Part shown: one piece after another, positions 24,710-36,114 of the stretch
How the letters are laid out: each line of letters opens with the position of its first letter
Numbering within the stretch: the stretch's first letter is position 1
Assembly: GCA_001600455.1 (NCBI GenBank)
Contig: BCKC01000006.1
Coordinates: 1,178,001 to 1,242,000, forward strand
From: Endocalyx cinctus
Lineage: Eukaryota; Ascomycota; Sordariomycetes; Amphisphaeriales; Apiosporaceae
Length of the DNA stretch: 64,000 nucleotides
Direction of reading: 5' to 3'
Position numbers and translations under genes: made by a program
The notes under the pieces: model-generated
What the model was told of the DNA's origin: nothing
Databases searched by the model: none
Seen by the model: only the letters and a program-made list of their open reading frames with translations

Positions 24710-25459
24710 ATGACTAAGTTTTCTCACTTATCCGTTTCAAACCTTCATCGGTCTCGTTCGACCCATAGTATTGCGAGGTCCGATACGACTTACCATAGCT
24801 TTTATGATATCGAATTGTACGAGCCACATCAATCTTCTACGGCTGCGGCCGACTCGAATCCAAGGATCGTCCAAGCTCACCAGCATAACATCGAGCCAAT
24901 ACCTATTCGGCGTCATGATTCAGGCTATGAATCTAGATCAGAATCCAAGCCTGGTATTTCACTGGTGCCACGTCGACGGAACTCAAACCGGTCTTCCGGC
25001 TCCTCCCAGGGACGACTGAGGACGCGGCCCCCGATCCAGCACGCGCCCCGGTCAGCGCCAATCCCCTCCACAAGGCGTCTAACGAGCTCACAGCATCGAC
25101 CTGATGTGTACTATCATTTCCCGCCCCTTGAAATGATACCAGCGTCTCAAGTGGGGAGTGATTCGATCGAGGAGATGGAGCAGGCGTACTCACCTCCGCC
25201 TCAGACGATTCATTACTGGACGAGTGATCATACGCGACGATTGGAGTATGCCGCCATAGATGCCGCCAGCCGTGGTGTGAAGGGCTGGCTCATGAGGTAC
25301 TTGGTTCCGGATTGTTTTGTGCCTAAGGAGAATCGACGCCTCCGATTCGACGACGACACCGGCAGTGTACGTAGATACCGCCTGGATCTTGATTCTGAAG
25401 AAGCGGGAGACAAGAGCGCCGTCGAGGGAAGAAAATTAGGCTGGCTTCTCGGAAAATAA
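24710..25459 (+). CDS. Conserved hypothetical Ser/Arg-rich protein (249 aa)
   Basis: Single-exon gene with ATG at 24710; the upstream 200 bases are pyrimidine-rich, typical of fungal promoters. Residues 1-140 are basic, Ser/Arg/His-rich and probably disordered, with a DSGYESRSES cluster suited to phosphorylation. Residues 140-220 look folded and conserved: YYHFPPLEMIPA, IHYWTSDHTRRLEYAAIDAASRG, then VKGWLMRYLVPDCFVP. The tail is acidic (LDLDSEEAGDKS) and ends WLLGK. No signal peptide or membrane helix is seen. I believe this C-terminal block is found in other filamentous ascomycetes, but I know no function for it. Confidence 0.8.
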   Translation: MTKFSHLSVSNLHRSRSTHSIARSDTTYHSFYDIELYEPHQSSTAAADSNPRIVQAHQHNIEPIPIRRHDSGYESRSESKPGISLVPRRRNSNRSSGSSQGRLRTRPPIQHAPRSAPIPSTRRLTSSQHRPDVYYHFPPLEMIPASQVGSDSIEEMEQAYSPPPQTIHYWTSDHTRRLEYAAIDAASRGVKGWLMRYLVPDCFVPKENRRLRFDDDTGSVRRYRLDLDSEEAGDKSAVEGRKLGWLLGK

Positions 25460-26089
25460 GGGAGGATAAGCCGTAAGATATCGGCAAGCCTGAGCGGTGG
25501 ACCTACGTATTTGCATTCGCATGGCGGCGTTGTATACCCATTTTGATTAATCTTCCTTTTTTTTTACCATGTAAATTCATGGAGGTCACACTGCACTCCA
25601 CCTGAATGGCATGTTGCATTGGAATTTAGTAGCGCAGACATAGTCATTGTTTATTTATTCATTGCCTTGTCCCTTTTCCTTTGGAGGGGCGGGCGCAATA
25701 TGGTATGGCCTCCTGAACATCAAGGATTTCTGGAACATTTCCATTAGAGAATATACAAGTATATCCTCTTATAACAGATATAGAAAGTTCCAGTACCATA
25801 AGGCTACCTGCATAGGTGAATTACAGCTATAAAAGTTGGGCTTTTTAGTGTCAATACTTTATGATGTTGACTGCGTCTGATTTCGAGTGCCATATCGTAT
25901 GATTAATTGATACCTCGCCATAACCTCCATGAACTTCAATATGGAAGCGGGCGTCTAAGCTGTCCCCGCATGCTTTGAGTTTCGTCATGAAACTGGTGTT
26001 CGTATAATGGACTGAAACTTGATAGCTCGGTGACAGCTTCTTAGTTCAAAACTACACCCATATTTTCTATTAAAACTATTATGATACTC
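25460..26089. other. Intergenic between convergent genes
   Basis: 3' flanks of the preceding + gene and the following - gene. No further gene is seen; the 61-codon frame at 25647 has no features. Confidence 0.5.
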
Positions 26090-28548
26090 TCATGGTATAT
26101 CTCTACCAACTTTCCGGGCACGCTCAATGGCTGATTCTAACGTTCGTATCTCTATCTCGTCGAAATCGAATTTCTTGTCCGCGTCTGACGTTAGACAGCA
26201 GATGTTAGCACTGGCTAGCTGCCATGCTCCCGGTTCACGTATATCATGAGGCTCGACTAGATATGACTCAAACTGAGTGAACTTTCGACTCGACTTATCA
26301 GCAAATTTATTCTTCAAAAGCCAGCCGTTAAACCACAGTGGCCTCCCGCTCGTATCAAGATGTAGGAGTTGCGGCGCGCATATCGTATAGTTACGTTGAT
26401 TAGGCGGTCGCAGCGAACTATTTGGGGGGCTTGCAATATCACCGCTCTGTTCGTTATTGGCGACTTTACTATCTCCCCCTTGATCCTTTACAGTGCCCAT
26501 GGTGGCAGCGTCACCGGCATGGAATGCGAAAGACTCGTCTCCGGCAAGGAGAAACCCTATCCAGAAAGTTTCCTTATCGCCTGATAAATGTAAGCGACGA
26601 AGCACGATCCGTGGCTACAGGAAAAGAGATCGAATCTTACTAACCATCTAGTAATCGGAAGAACTCTACGTCAGCAAGTGTTTCTTCTTCTTCTTCTTCT
26701 TTCTTTACTAGCAGCTCCCGTAATATAATAGGGTGAAGGGTTTTAGTTACTCACTACCGTCGAAATGTTAGCCAAAACTCGGACCAAAATCATTTTCAGA
26801 CAGGGGAAATAAGCAACTGCTATGGGGTGCGCCCGTACTTACCACATCATTTCATATACACCTGTTTTACCATCCCTCGAGTCCCGATCGCTACCATTAA
26901 AGCGACATACGAGGAGTAGCGAGACGAAGTGTTTCCATTTGTCAACCTGCTCACTGGTCAGAAAAGCTTGAAAAACCGATTTCTGTGTGCAGTTCTCACG
27001 ACTATAACGCCACTTTCTTGCATGTGGCCAGACTCTCCTGTCCACCAGCGAGATTGCTTGGCAAGCTTGGGGGTGGGTTTGGGAATAACTTGTTGTAGCC
27101 ACCTCTTTTTTGACTCTGGCATCATCAACCTATCGCGAAAAAACAGCGCCCCTGTTCTACCATAGTCCGGGTCATCAAACAACACTTCTGGGTTTTTGAA
27201 GAACAATGAATCTGCATCGATAAATATAACTTCGCGAAAACTAGAGAGTAGAATAGCAAATGGCTTTGCCGCCCATCCTGCCAACCTCCACCCATCGTCA
27301 TTCACCATTTGGCTGATATCTCGAGTGGTGACTCCAGGTAGCGACTCGAAGGCCCATATATTAGTACAAGGTATAGATCGTAAGTTAAATGCGAGGTATG
27401 ACTAGGCTCACCTCAAGCTCTGAGCGGTAATCTTCGCCTAGATCTGATTCTCCTAGGTACATTACTTCTACCGGCAGCTCGCAGCCGAGGTCGCGAAACG
27501 AGTATATGGTGGTGAGAAGATAAGGCGCCTGGCCGTCCCCACCAGTAAGCACAATACCTCTACCCCCATTCTTGAAATGGGAGTGCATCGACATATGATC
27601 CGAAAAATATGGCCAGGTCCACGGGAATAAAATATTAGCGAAACTGGACAAAAAAGACCGGAACGATTCATATGATTGAATCGTCCGTGTCAGCTCTTCG
27701 CTTTTGCTTTCATAGTCATCCTGACCACCTGAATTCGAAACCTGATTGGAGTGAGTTCTTGTGAGACCCTGGCTGGCCCGTAGGTATTGGATAATATCGT
27801 CCCTTACGTATATTCTACCTGTCTCGTCCTTGCCCACATGTAGCCTTTCCCATGCCTCTAGAAGTTTCTTATAGGTGCGTGTACGTAGCCCCAGCTCCCT
27901 CATCCTCCCTTTCCCTCCACTGTCGATGGGGCGGATCAACTCCCTCGAGTGTACCTCATCTGGAAGCATCGAGATAACATCCTGGAGGGCTGCTTCGAAA
28001 TCTGGTCGTTCAATCCCACCTGTAAATTCCAAATCGTGATCCGAAGGATGATCATCATTGTATGTCCATTTTGCACCAGAGCCGGGTAGGTGGCTGAGTT
28101 CGGCCGCTTTTGTCAGACCTTGAGAGGATGATTCGTGTGCTGTCTCGAGAATGTTAATAATGTCTGAAGGCTTCCATGATGTCTCTGGTGATATTCTGGG
28201 CGTTTTTATAATTTCGGTGAATTTGGGTGTATAAACGACTTCACGTATAGGGTATAGGCTTAAGGATGGCCAAAATGAATATATAGCCAATACTGCGAGA
28301 GTGCCCGTGAAAAGTAAATACTTCAGCAGCTTGCTCCTTCTTCGTCTGCGATCGGAGAATCCTGGGGATAATAAACCGGGAGGGAGTCGACCCTCTTTAG
28401 GGCCGAATGATGTTTTAAGCATCGTTGCATTCCCTACGTTAGGATTATAGGTATGATGTCTTTTTGTTGGCGCGATAGAAGCACCAAAGAACGAGGATAA
28501 AGCTTGCAAAATCAAACAAATCTGCCTACCATATTCAAGATCTACCAT
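26090..28548 (-). CDS. MNN1-type alpha-1,3-mannosyltransferase (Golgi), frame unresolved at last intron
   Basis: Type II membrane glycosyltransferase of the MNN1/Mannosyl_trans3 family, which adds mannose to glycans in the Golgi. ATG at 28548; an alternative ATG at 28422 lies closer to the basic stretch RRRRRSK and the membrane anchor (LLKYLLFTGTLAVLAIYSFW). Exon 1 28548-27412 ends RSELE; intron 27411-27345; exon 2 27344-27000 holds the nucleotide-sugar motif IFIDADSLFF; intron 26999-26947 (phase 0) joins GVIV to VDKWKHF; exon 3 26946-26843 ends KTGVYEMM; exon 4 26580-26090 starts GDKETFWIGF. The last two exons do not join in frame if the 262-nt gap is one ordinary intron. Either a nested intron (see findings) or an indel of 1-2 bases explains this. 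All other catalytic-region motifs look intact. Confidence 0.85.
26581..26843 (-). other. Unusually long last intron of the MNN1-type gene, candidate stwintron
   Basis: Minus-strand order: G at 26843, then a complete intron-like unit (GTAAGT...GCTAACATTTCGACGGTAG, 26842-26754, 89 nt), then TGAGTAAC and a long tract to TTTATCAG at 26581. Removing the inner unit places G beside TGAGTA, creating a GTGAGTA donor. The tract also contains a CTT/GAA microsatellite. This reading restores the frame, giving MMC-DKETFW, one residue short of the usual family spacing. Confidence 0.4.
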
Positions 28549-29910
28549 GACGGGGAATAATATATCAAGACAAGAAACCCCTCTTCAAGAGATCTGACCA
28601 GACGTGCGATGTTCAATATTGCACACAGTGAAGCCGCAAGACCACAGGCCTAGACTCAGCTAGCCTTCCTCAAAGTTACAGAGTATCAATCTAGTAAACA
28701 ATCCCAGATATAAGAAGACTGCATGTGCTCATATCATGTGTTCCGTGACTTGCCTTTCGCGGACAGGAATTAGAGCGCCACGCGCTCTGACTGGCGGAAA
28801 CTAAATATGTCAAAGTCGATAAGACTTGCGACTACTTGGAGACGGCTCACCAATGGCTTTCTCCCCGGAGTACCCCAGTTTCTGATTCCTACGATGCACT
28901 ATTGGCGGGCATTTACGTTTGACGATATATGAGATTGAGAGCCCACCGTCAAACCTACAAGGAGGGGTGCATCTAAATTATTATTATTATTATTTTAAGA
29001 ACACCCATCCGTCAAATCAAGTTTTCCTTTATTATGTGCGGATCGGTTTATACAGCGAATGTTACCATGCTTGTGCTGCTTCCCCGAACAACCCCCCCCC
29101 CCCTAATTGTTGTCATTGGTGGGATTTATGCGCGGAGATATTGACATGAAGGGATCATGTCTCCCTCTTCGTTCGCAGATTTTCCCAAGTTAGATAACTA
29201 CATTGGTAATCAATATAGTACGATATTTCTTTTACATAGTAGTCATACACCTGATCCATAATGGATATGCGCATCGCTTGAAAGGCTGCCTACAAGAAGG
29301 ACCGACTGAGCTTGTTCTTTTCACGAATTGAATCCTGGTGGCAGTTTTCCGACGGATCTATCGCTACTCGGAGTTTCTCCAGTTGACGAACGGTTTCACT
29401 CATAATTGATAACTGTCCGCTGTAATAGATAGGTTTTTTGTTGAATTTCACAGGCCTGGAATTGTTTTAGAAATGAAGTTAATATTCTTACCTTCTCGTT
29501 AGGCCACTTTCTTTGTGAATTTATTGTCCTAAGCTGACTACACAACTGCAGCACTCAGAATTTGGGCAACCGCCACGAAGGATCTTGGCGTGCTTGAACC
29601 ATAAGTCCAAACCTTGAATCATTGCATCGTAGCGCTGAAGACGATGGATATTTCACTGCCGCCAAACTCCCGATCGGAATAATCACGAGCTAGTAATTAA
29701 CTCAAATGGGGAGTATTTAGCTAGAATTGCATAGAACTATCGGGAAAAGACTAAGGGTCTCTAAACCCCAACTTCGATACCGTCGACTCAAGCGTATCAT
29801 TTTATTCGAGCATAACCTCCATGTGTGCTTCCAGCCTTACAGTTCATATACACTCTACACAATGGTAAGGAAGGCTGGCGGCTGGGAGGCTCGACGCGGT
29901 ACGGAGGTGA
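28549..29910. other. Intergenic, no supported gene
   Basis: Promoter side of the mannosyltransferase and 3' flank of the next gene. It contains a TTA/TTATTA tract near 28978-28994 and a C run near 29090-29102. A 36-codon minus-strand frame at about 29401-29292 (LEKLRVAIDPSEN) faintly recalls the end of FAD-linked oxidases but is too short to call. Confidence 0.4.
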
Positions 29911-30411
29911 TCAACACTCTCTATTGATCAAGGTGCCACTGCCCGGGTTCGCATTGTTCCAAACCCCCCCGCCGGGTGTCAAGTCATTGCTCGAAAGTGG
30001 CCTATCATAGCACGAGCATTGCCACAAGACGTGATCTGGTGGATCACCGCCTGGCGTGTTGACAATCGCACCCTGGAAAGATTTTCCGCTCGGCAGCCAA
30101 GCACCAGGGTTTGATGTATCGTTTCCAGACAAGCAGATATCGCTGCAAGTGTCAAGAACAAGCTGGTGGTCATTGTCGAGCCAATCGGGTTGCCTCAAGT
30201 TGTAAAGTAGGTTCAAATCAGTTTGATTAGGTTTCACAACCCATATTCCCTCGCCACCACGGTTGATTGTGGTGATGGTCGTAAGTGCTGATGAGGTACA
30301 CTTTGTCGGTGCTGCTGAATCCAGCACTCTGTCTGGTTCCGGTACATAAAAGTTCATTCCTGCTACTACGGCAGGAGACAGAGAAGCGAGAATCAAGGTT
30401 GGGTAAAACAT
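29911..30411 (-). CDS. Small secreted six-cysteine protein (effector-like)
   Basis: Single-exon ORF of 166 aa with ATG at 30411. Residues 1-18 form a signal peptide (MFYPTLILASLSPAVVAG). The mature part has six Cys, enough for three disulfides: one near residue 38, a pair in DTCSDICLSG, a pair in WQCSCYD, and one at the C-terminus (REC). It has a possible N-glycosylation site in NQTD and another in NDTS. No enzyme motif is visible. It stands alone between two larger genes, with about 1.2 kb of upstream intergenic DNA that includes a TATATA-rich patch at 30480-30510. Small secreted Cys-rich proteins of unknown family are often effectors or wall/hydrolase-associated proteins; which of these applies cannot be told here. 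Confidence 0.75.
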   Translation of the reverse strand: MFYPTLILASLSPAVVAGMNFYVPEPDRVLDSAAPTKCTSSALTTITTINRGGEGIWVVKPNQTDLNLLYNLRQPDWLDNDHQLVLDTCSDICLSGNDTSNPGAWLPSGKSFQGAIVNTPGGDPPDHVLWQCSCYDRPLSSNDLTPGGGVWNNANPGSGTLINREC

Positions 30412-31608
30412 GATGCAAGTGATCCTTGTTATTGAGCAAGACGCTCAGAGCAAGCAAGCAGGATGGGAATCTGGGAACTCATATATACTAGAAGTGGTAT
30501 ATGTATATGGATATAGTGGTACGGTGATAAATAGGCTGATTATAATCAGCAGTTCTGTGAAGCATGCTTGACGAGGTGGCATTCATACCTGATCATGGAC
30601 CCAACCGGAAGCTGACTGTCCACTTAACCCAATAATACATTTCATATCACTATACGGCCCTGAACACGGCCTTCGTAATTTAAGGCCAGACCCTAATTAA
30701 TCTATATATCCCATTGCATGTTACAATGGTCATAGAGATCGTTTCTACTTCCGAGAGATGATGAGTAGGATAGTCTTTCCTGTTCGGTAGTCTGCCGTGA
30801 GCCCATTCTGGGTCTTTACCCAGCGAGTGTAACTTCGTTTTTCGTTGGGAAGAAGAAGTGTCTGTTTTTAAGGATCGCTCTTTTTCTAATAATAGCGTTT
30901 ATCCCTATTGGTGTGCCCTTGGAAAATACCGTCTACTGTATATTATTACACGTAAATACTTACTTAAGTACATAGTCTGATAGTAAGTCCTTATCTAGTA
31001 TTGATAAGTGCGAACTAGGCAGCTAGGTATTAGTATCCCGTTTAACCTTATTCCTTCCGTTTTTAGTGCTTTCCCCTGACTAGTACTGTACCTACCTAGG
31101 GTACCAGGCAGGTACCTAGCGCTATTCGGAATCGAGCCTCATATCCTTTATTAATCGGCACTCGGTACGTAACAGCTGGTAGCTGACATATGCCCACTAA
31201 CTCAGTACCTACGTACCTAAGTACCTACCTAGGTAGGTACTACTTATAGGTCCATGGGTAGCAGTAACTGTACTCGTCCGTTTGTGTAGGTATCTTGTAG
31301 GTACCTAATAGATAGTTTATAGTGTCAACATCACTACCTAAGTAATAGAAATACCGATAATATACCTTAATATCAATCATGGCTACGCGGTTACCAATCA
31401 CGTCCCAAAATATTGAACTGATCGTCATCCATTTTGCTTCAGTTTCAAGAGTCTATCGCCTACCTATTCTACCCCTATCCTTTCCATTCCTTTGCCTTTT
31501 CTCCCCTTCCCCACCCCTCTATTTTCCCTCTTCATTTGTGTCATTTTTGAATAGTTGTTGAATTTTCGAAGATTGGAGAATTGTGGGATTTGTCGCGCCT
31601 GTATCAAG
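30412..31608. other. Divergent promoter region with TACCTAGGTA palindromes
   Basis: Lies between a - strand and a + strand gene. Palindromic TACCTAGGTA/AGGTACCT words are dense at about 31089-31119 and 31205-31240. A pyrimidine-rich leader at 31460-31540 precedes the LRR gene. No ORF is supported. Confidence 0.55.
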
Positions 31609-34600
31609 ATGGATGACAGTCGTTCTAGCGCGACAAACAGTAGTAAGACCAGTGGTATTCCAAGGCCCTATTCGCGTCTTCCTCTGCCGCGATCTAGTAT
31701 ACCAAAGCCTTCTTCTGTTTCCGCTTCTGCTTCTATTCATCATACTCCAGCCTTCCGTCCTTCCGATGAACCAAATCGGGAACGAGGATCAAACCAATCG
31801 ACGACCACCAATGCCACAACTCGAAATCCTCGTTTGCGAGCGAATCCTTCTCGAGAACAGCTGAGAGCTTCCAAATCTTTGAGCAATATACGGAATACCC
31901 AGAGACTGAATGCCCCGGCTTCTCATTTATCCTCGGCTTTACCACGCGAGACCGATTACGCGAGACCGAGCCCATCCCGTACACCCAATAAGCCTCATAC
32001 TGCTATACAAGGATCGTATCATGATTTTATTGACAACCAATTTGCCCGGTCATCAGCTCCAAGGCGGCGACCGTCTGCCCAGTTTTCCTCAGTACCTGAC
32101 CGTCTGCTCACCGAAGAAGACCTCTCTCTCATTGGTGACGGTGATGCTACTATACTTCCACCGCTGATCAGCGCCGCTAACAAAGCCCCCTCCTTTGATT
32201 CCATGAGCACAGACTCAAGGAAACCTCGTCCTTCCCTGAACGATCGAACAATTGAAACATTGTCGCGGCTTCCATCTTCTCCTGCTGTAAAGCGAGGAGG
32301 AAATAGCTTTTTTGACACTGATTTCTCTAGGCGGCCGCAGTCGAGAGGAAACGATGGGTCGAGACCTGGCTCTAGTTACCAATCTGACGGGTCGTCAGGA
32401 CACTCCGTGAAGTCGTCGAGTCGACCTGGGTCAAGCTCTGGTCGGGACAACGGCTTATATGGCAACTCCTCCTCTTCTACACCGGCTTATCAATCAACTT
32501 TGGCAGCTGTCCAAGGCACTCCTTCGAGGCGGGTCTCTGCAACCGGTTCTATGACCCAAACCCCCAATATGCACACTATGCCAAAAACCACGCCGCGATC
32601 TGGACTGAGGAAACTACCGTCCCGAGCTGCTATACAAGCACAGGTTGACTATGCTGTACCGAGCTCAGAAAAGCAGACTGAGCGGCCGATGATGAAACCT
32701 GGCTCGAAGACTCTTGCTGCTCGGCCTCTGAAATCACGTTCATCAATGACTGGTCTTTTTAAGAAACCGTCAATATCTTCCTTCGATAACTCTGAATCTA
32801 CTCCAGACTTAGCTATTAGCTCCCGCCGAAAGGTGTCCTTAGCTTCTGCTCAGTCATATAGTGCATCTGTCGAAGGGCGAAATTCATCTGGTGCATTTAC
32901 AATCTCAACAGCGCTCACTGTCGATTCCGTGGAAGACATGCCCGCTCCTAGAAACCTCAAATCATCAGCGGCGCTACGTGAACAGATCGCGAAGGCAAAA
33001 AGCGCGAAACGAGCAGCATCTCGAGTTTCAGGAGGTAATCTCCCTGAGCCTGAGGTAACTCCGGTCATGCCTACTGATAGTAGTTTTGATTTCGGCCTCT
33101 CCGACGATCCTTTTGGCCTCCGTAAGCTCGAAGACTCCAATCGTAAAGTTATGCAATCTCGTGTCGATACTGCACGGACGACCGGCCGGCTGAATATTTC
33201 AGCAATGGGCTTAAGAAGCATTCCTGAAGATGTCTTGAAAATGTATGATCTAGAATCTATCGGACGAAGTGGTGGTTCTTGGGGCGAGAGTGTGGACTTG
33301 ACCCGACTAGTCGCGGCTGACAACGAGTTGGAGTTGATCGATGATACTATCTTTCCAGATATAAACCCGGATGATCTCTCATCAGAAGATGATGATAGAG
33401 GTCAAATATTTTGGGGTTTAGAATCTGCAGATCTGCACAATAATATGCTGATTTCGCTACCGCTGGGTTTTAGGCGTCTTCAATTACTGACTTCATTAAA
33501 TCTGGTAAGATGGTTGATAAGACAGCTTGGTCCTGCTAAACTGACATGCATATCGGCAGGCTTCAAATAAACTCGCGAACAATTGTTTGGAGATCATCTC
33601 TCAATGTTCATGTCTACGAGATCTGAAACTCTCAGACAATCTTTTGTATGGGGCTATGGATGACTGTTTCATGTTGGAAAATTTGGAGATACTTGACCTT
33701 CATGGAAACAATGTTTCTGCTTTACCCCCTAGAATCGATCAAATGAAACGGCTTCGAATTTTGAATCTGGACCAGAATGCGTTTGAGAGCCTGCCGTTTC
33801 GAAGCCTCTCTGCGCTTCCGTTGACGGAGCTGCTCGTTCGGAAAAACAAACTGAAAGGATCCCTGATTGAACCTGGCGTAGAAAGTTTGCCTCAGCTCCA
33901 GACCCTGGATTGTAGTAATAACCAGCTGACGTATCTGGTATCTCCGGAAACGCAGAACCTAGAACTACCTTCGCTACACCAATTATGTGTTTCGATGAAT
34001 CGAATAAAGTCGCTCCCTAACATGACTTCTTGGTCAAGCATTCTAACAATCAATGCCGATGACAACAATATCGATGCTTTCCCCGACGGGTTCACGACCC
34101 GAAAGACTCTTAGACACGCGGGATTCTCTAGTAATGATATTCGAACATTACCTCCGGAAATAGCTCTGATGGAAGGCCTTGATATGCTTCGAATCACAGG
34201 TAATCCGCTCAGGGATAAGAAATTTACATCAATGTCAACAGAAGAAGTGAAGGACGCTTTGATAACGAGGTTGGAGTCATCCCCTAGCTCTAACCCGGGT
34301 GAAACAAGTCATACGAGAGACCAGTCGAGTACTGGAGGAGCTTCTTCCACGTATAACATTCCCCTCAACGACACCGTCAAGTCGGCTTCGGCCGCGGATG
34401 AGGAGGATGAGGGGCAGTCTGATTATGACGACTTTGCTACACCACCAACGTCGGCTCCTCAATCGCCAGCCCGTTCGCGAGCGCATACTTTGTCGAGCCA
34501 GACATGGCCTATCAAGCCGGGTGGCGTTCTCGATAGATCATATACAGAAAGCTCATCACTACATCCCGTGGTCTGTTCTAAGATGACGGTTGACCATTCC

Positions 34601-35191
34601 GTACGGGAAATACGGCTACACAATAATCTGTTCGCCCAATTTCCTAACTCTCTGTCTTTTTTTGCGGATACGTTGACTACTCTTTCGATCTCGCATAATC
34701 AATTATCTGGCGAAAGTTGGTTGACAGAGCAGCTCGATCTGACCGCATTGCGCGAGCTTAATATGCAGTCCAACTTTTGCACTAGCCTAACGCCGCTGAT
34801 AACGAATCTGTGTGCTCCTAACCTTGAGAAACTCGACGTATCCTTCAATCGAGTGGTGCAGATACCGGTACTTCGTGACTATTTCCCGAGTCTCTCGGTT
34901 TTGTTAATATCCAACAACCGCTTAGAGCAGCTCGAACCGGAATCAGTGCAGGGTTTGAAAATAGTGGAAGCAAACAATAACGAGATCGCACACCTAAACC
35001 CGCGGCTTGGACTACTAAATCTAGAGAGATTGGAAGTAATGGGGAATCGTTTCAGGGTTCCCAGATGGAATGTTCTCGAACGAGGTACGGAGGCGACCCT
35101 GCGATGGCTTAGGGGTCGAGTACCGGTGGCGGAGATGGCGGAGTGGAAAGCTCGGGCAGGCGTAGATGGTGACGTTGATGTGAATAGTGAC

Positions 35192-35194
<3 letters not shown>
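31609..35194 (+). CDS. Large leucine-rich-repeat protein (1176 aa)
   Basis: ATG at 31609 (the frame extends to a TTG at 31555). Exon 1 31609-33504 and exon 2 33560-35194 are separated by a 55-nt intron (GTAAGA...CTAAACTGAC...GGCAG) that joins LTSLNL to ASNKLANNCL in phase 0, exactly inside an LRR. Residues 1-530 are Ser/Pro/Arg-rich and probably disordered, with many SRPGSS-type motifs. The rest holds two blocks of LRRs (about 545-830 and 930-1150) of the LxxLxLxxNxL type, split by an acidic/Ser linker (DEEDEGQSDYDDFATPP). There is no signal peptide or kinase domain, so it is likely an intracellular scaffold or SDS22/LRRC40-like protein. I do not know the exact orthologue. Stop at 35192-35194 is followed directly by a GA microsatellite. 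Confidence 0.9.

Positions 35195-35232
<38 letters not shown>
35194..35232. repeat. (AG)n microsatellite
   Basis: About 19 AG units starting at the last base of the LRR gene stop codon, followed by GGAGGGGGGG. It lies in the 3' UTR. Confidence 0.95.
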
Positions 35233-35234
<2 letters not shown>

Positions 35235-36114
35235 GGGGGGTGCAATATAGAATGATTGGGGAGTTGGGTTTGTGGGTTTCAAAAGACTTATCAGCTCCTA
35301 TAGCATCGGGCGCACATGGTGACAGACAAAATACCATGGGAATTTGGTCAAAGTTTTGGGTCAGAGAGAGGTTAATGATCCTCTATAGCAAGTGCACATT
35401 AAGTACCTACCTACTAAGTATATAACCTACGATACATAAAAGTGCTAATGTAATTATTGTTATGTCTAATAATGCACACTTCAGTGTACCTTTACCGCAG
35501 CCAAATAACCTTGAGATCAAAAGACGGAACTGTCAGATATCAATCTAGTACTACACAAGAATATAACCCCGATATATTGTACACCTTGTATAGCTAAATA
35601 TATCTAGTGGCTGGGCAGCTGGTTTGAAAGATTAAGCCGAAAACAGTGTTCTAGCTCCTGTAAAATTCATCCAGCCTTCTTATTAAAAGGTCCTTAATGA
35701 TAATATTATGCATTTAAACGGTGAATATATGGTCTAACCTAGTCAATCACTACCTAGCAACGGCATTGGCGTGACCATCTAACCTACTATGTACTCCGTA
35801 CAGAGTAGATGTTTTTCCTTTGTGAACATCAATCATCCATCCTACTCCGTACTTAATACCATCTTAACTACCCGCATTGGAATGATCTTATAATAGTATA
35901 CATACACACCTCAGCTACTTCTACCAATTGATTACTGGAACTGGGGCAATCATAGTGATATTAGAACTTTTTTTTCTTCCTTTTATTTTTCAGTGATAAC
36001 GTTAAAAAAAAATATAAGGTCGTCGTTATCTACCTCGAACTGCTTTATTTCCATCGCATTTGCCTCCCCGCCCGAGGTTGTGTTCCATCTCAACCTACCA
36101 ACCAACGCTTTACG
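35233..36114. other. Intergenic / promoter of coiled-coil gene
   Basis: AT-rich. Two TACTCCGTAC words (35792-35801, 35843-35852) lie about 50 bases apart. A T/C-rich leader at 35960-36060 precedes the next start codon. Confidence 0.5.

Noticed and set aside
29292..29401. Short minus-strand frame resembling the end of FAD-linked oxidases
   Set aside because: Only about 36 codons, with no supporting upstream exon.
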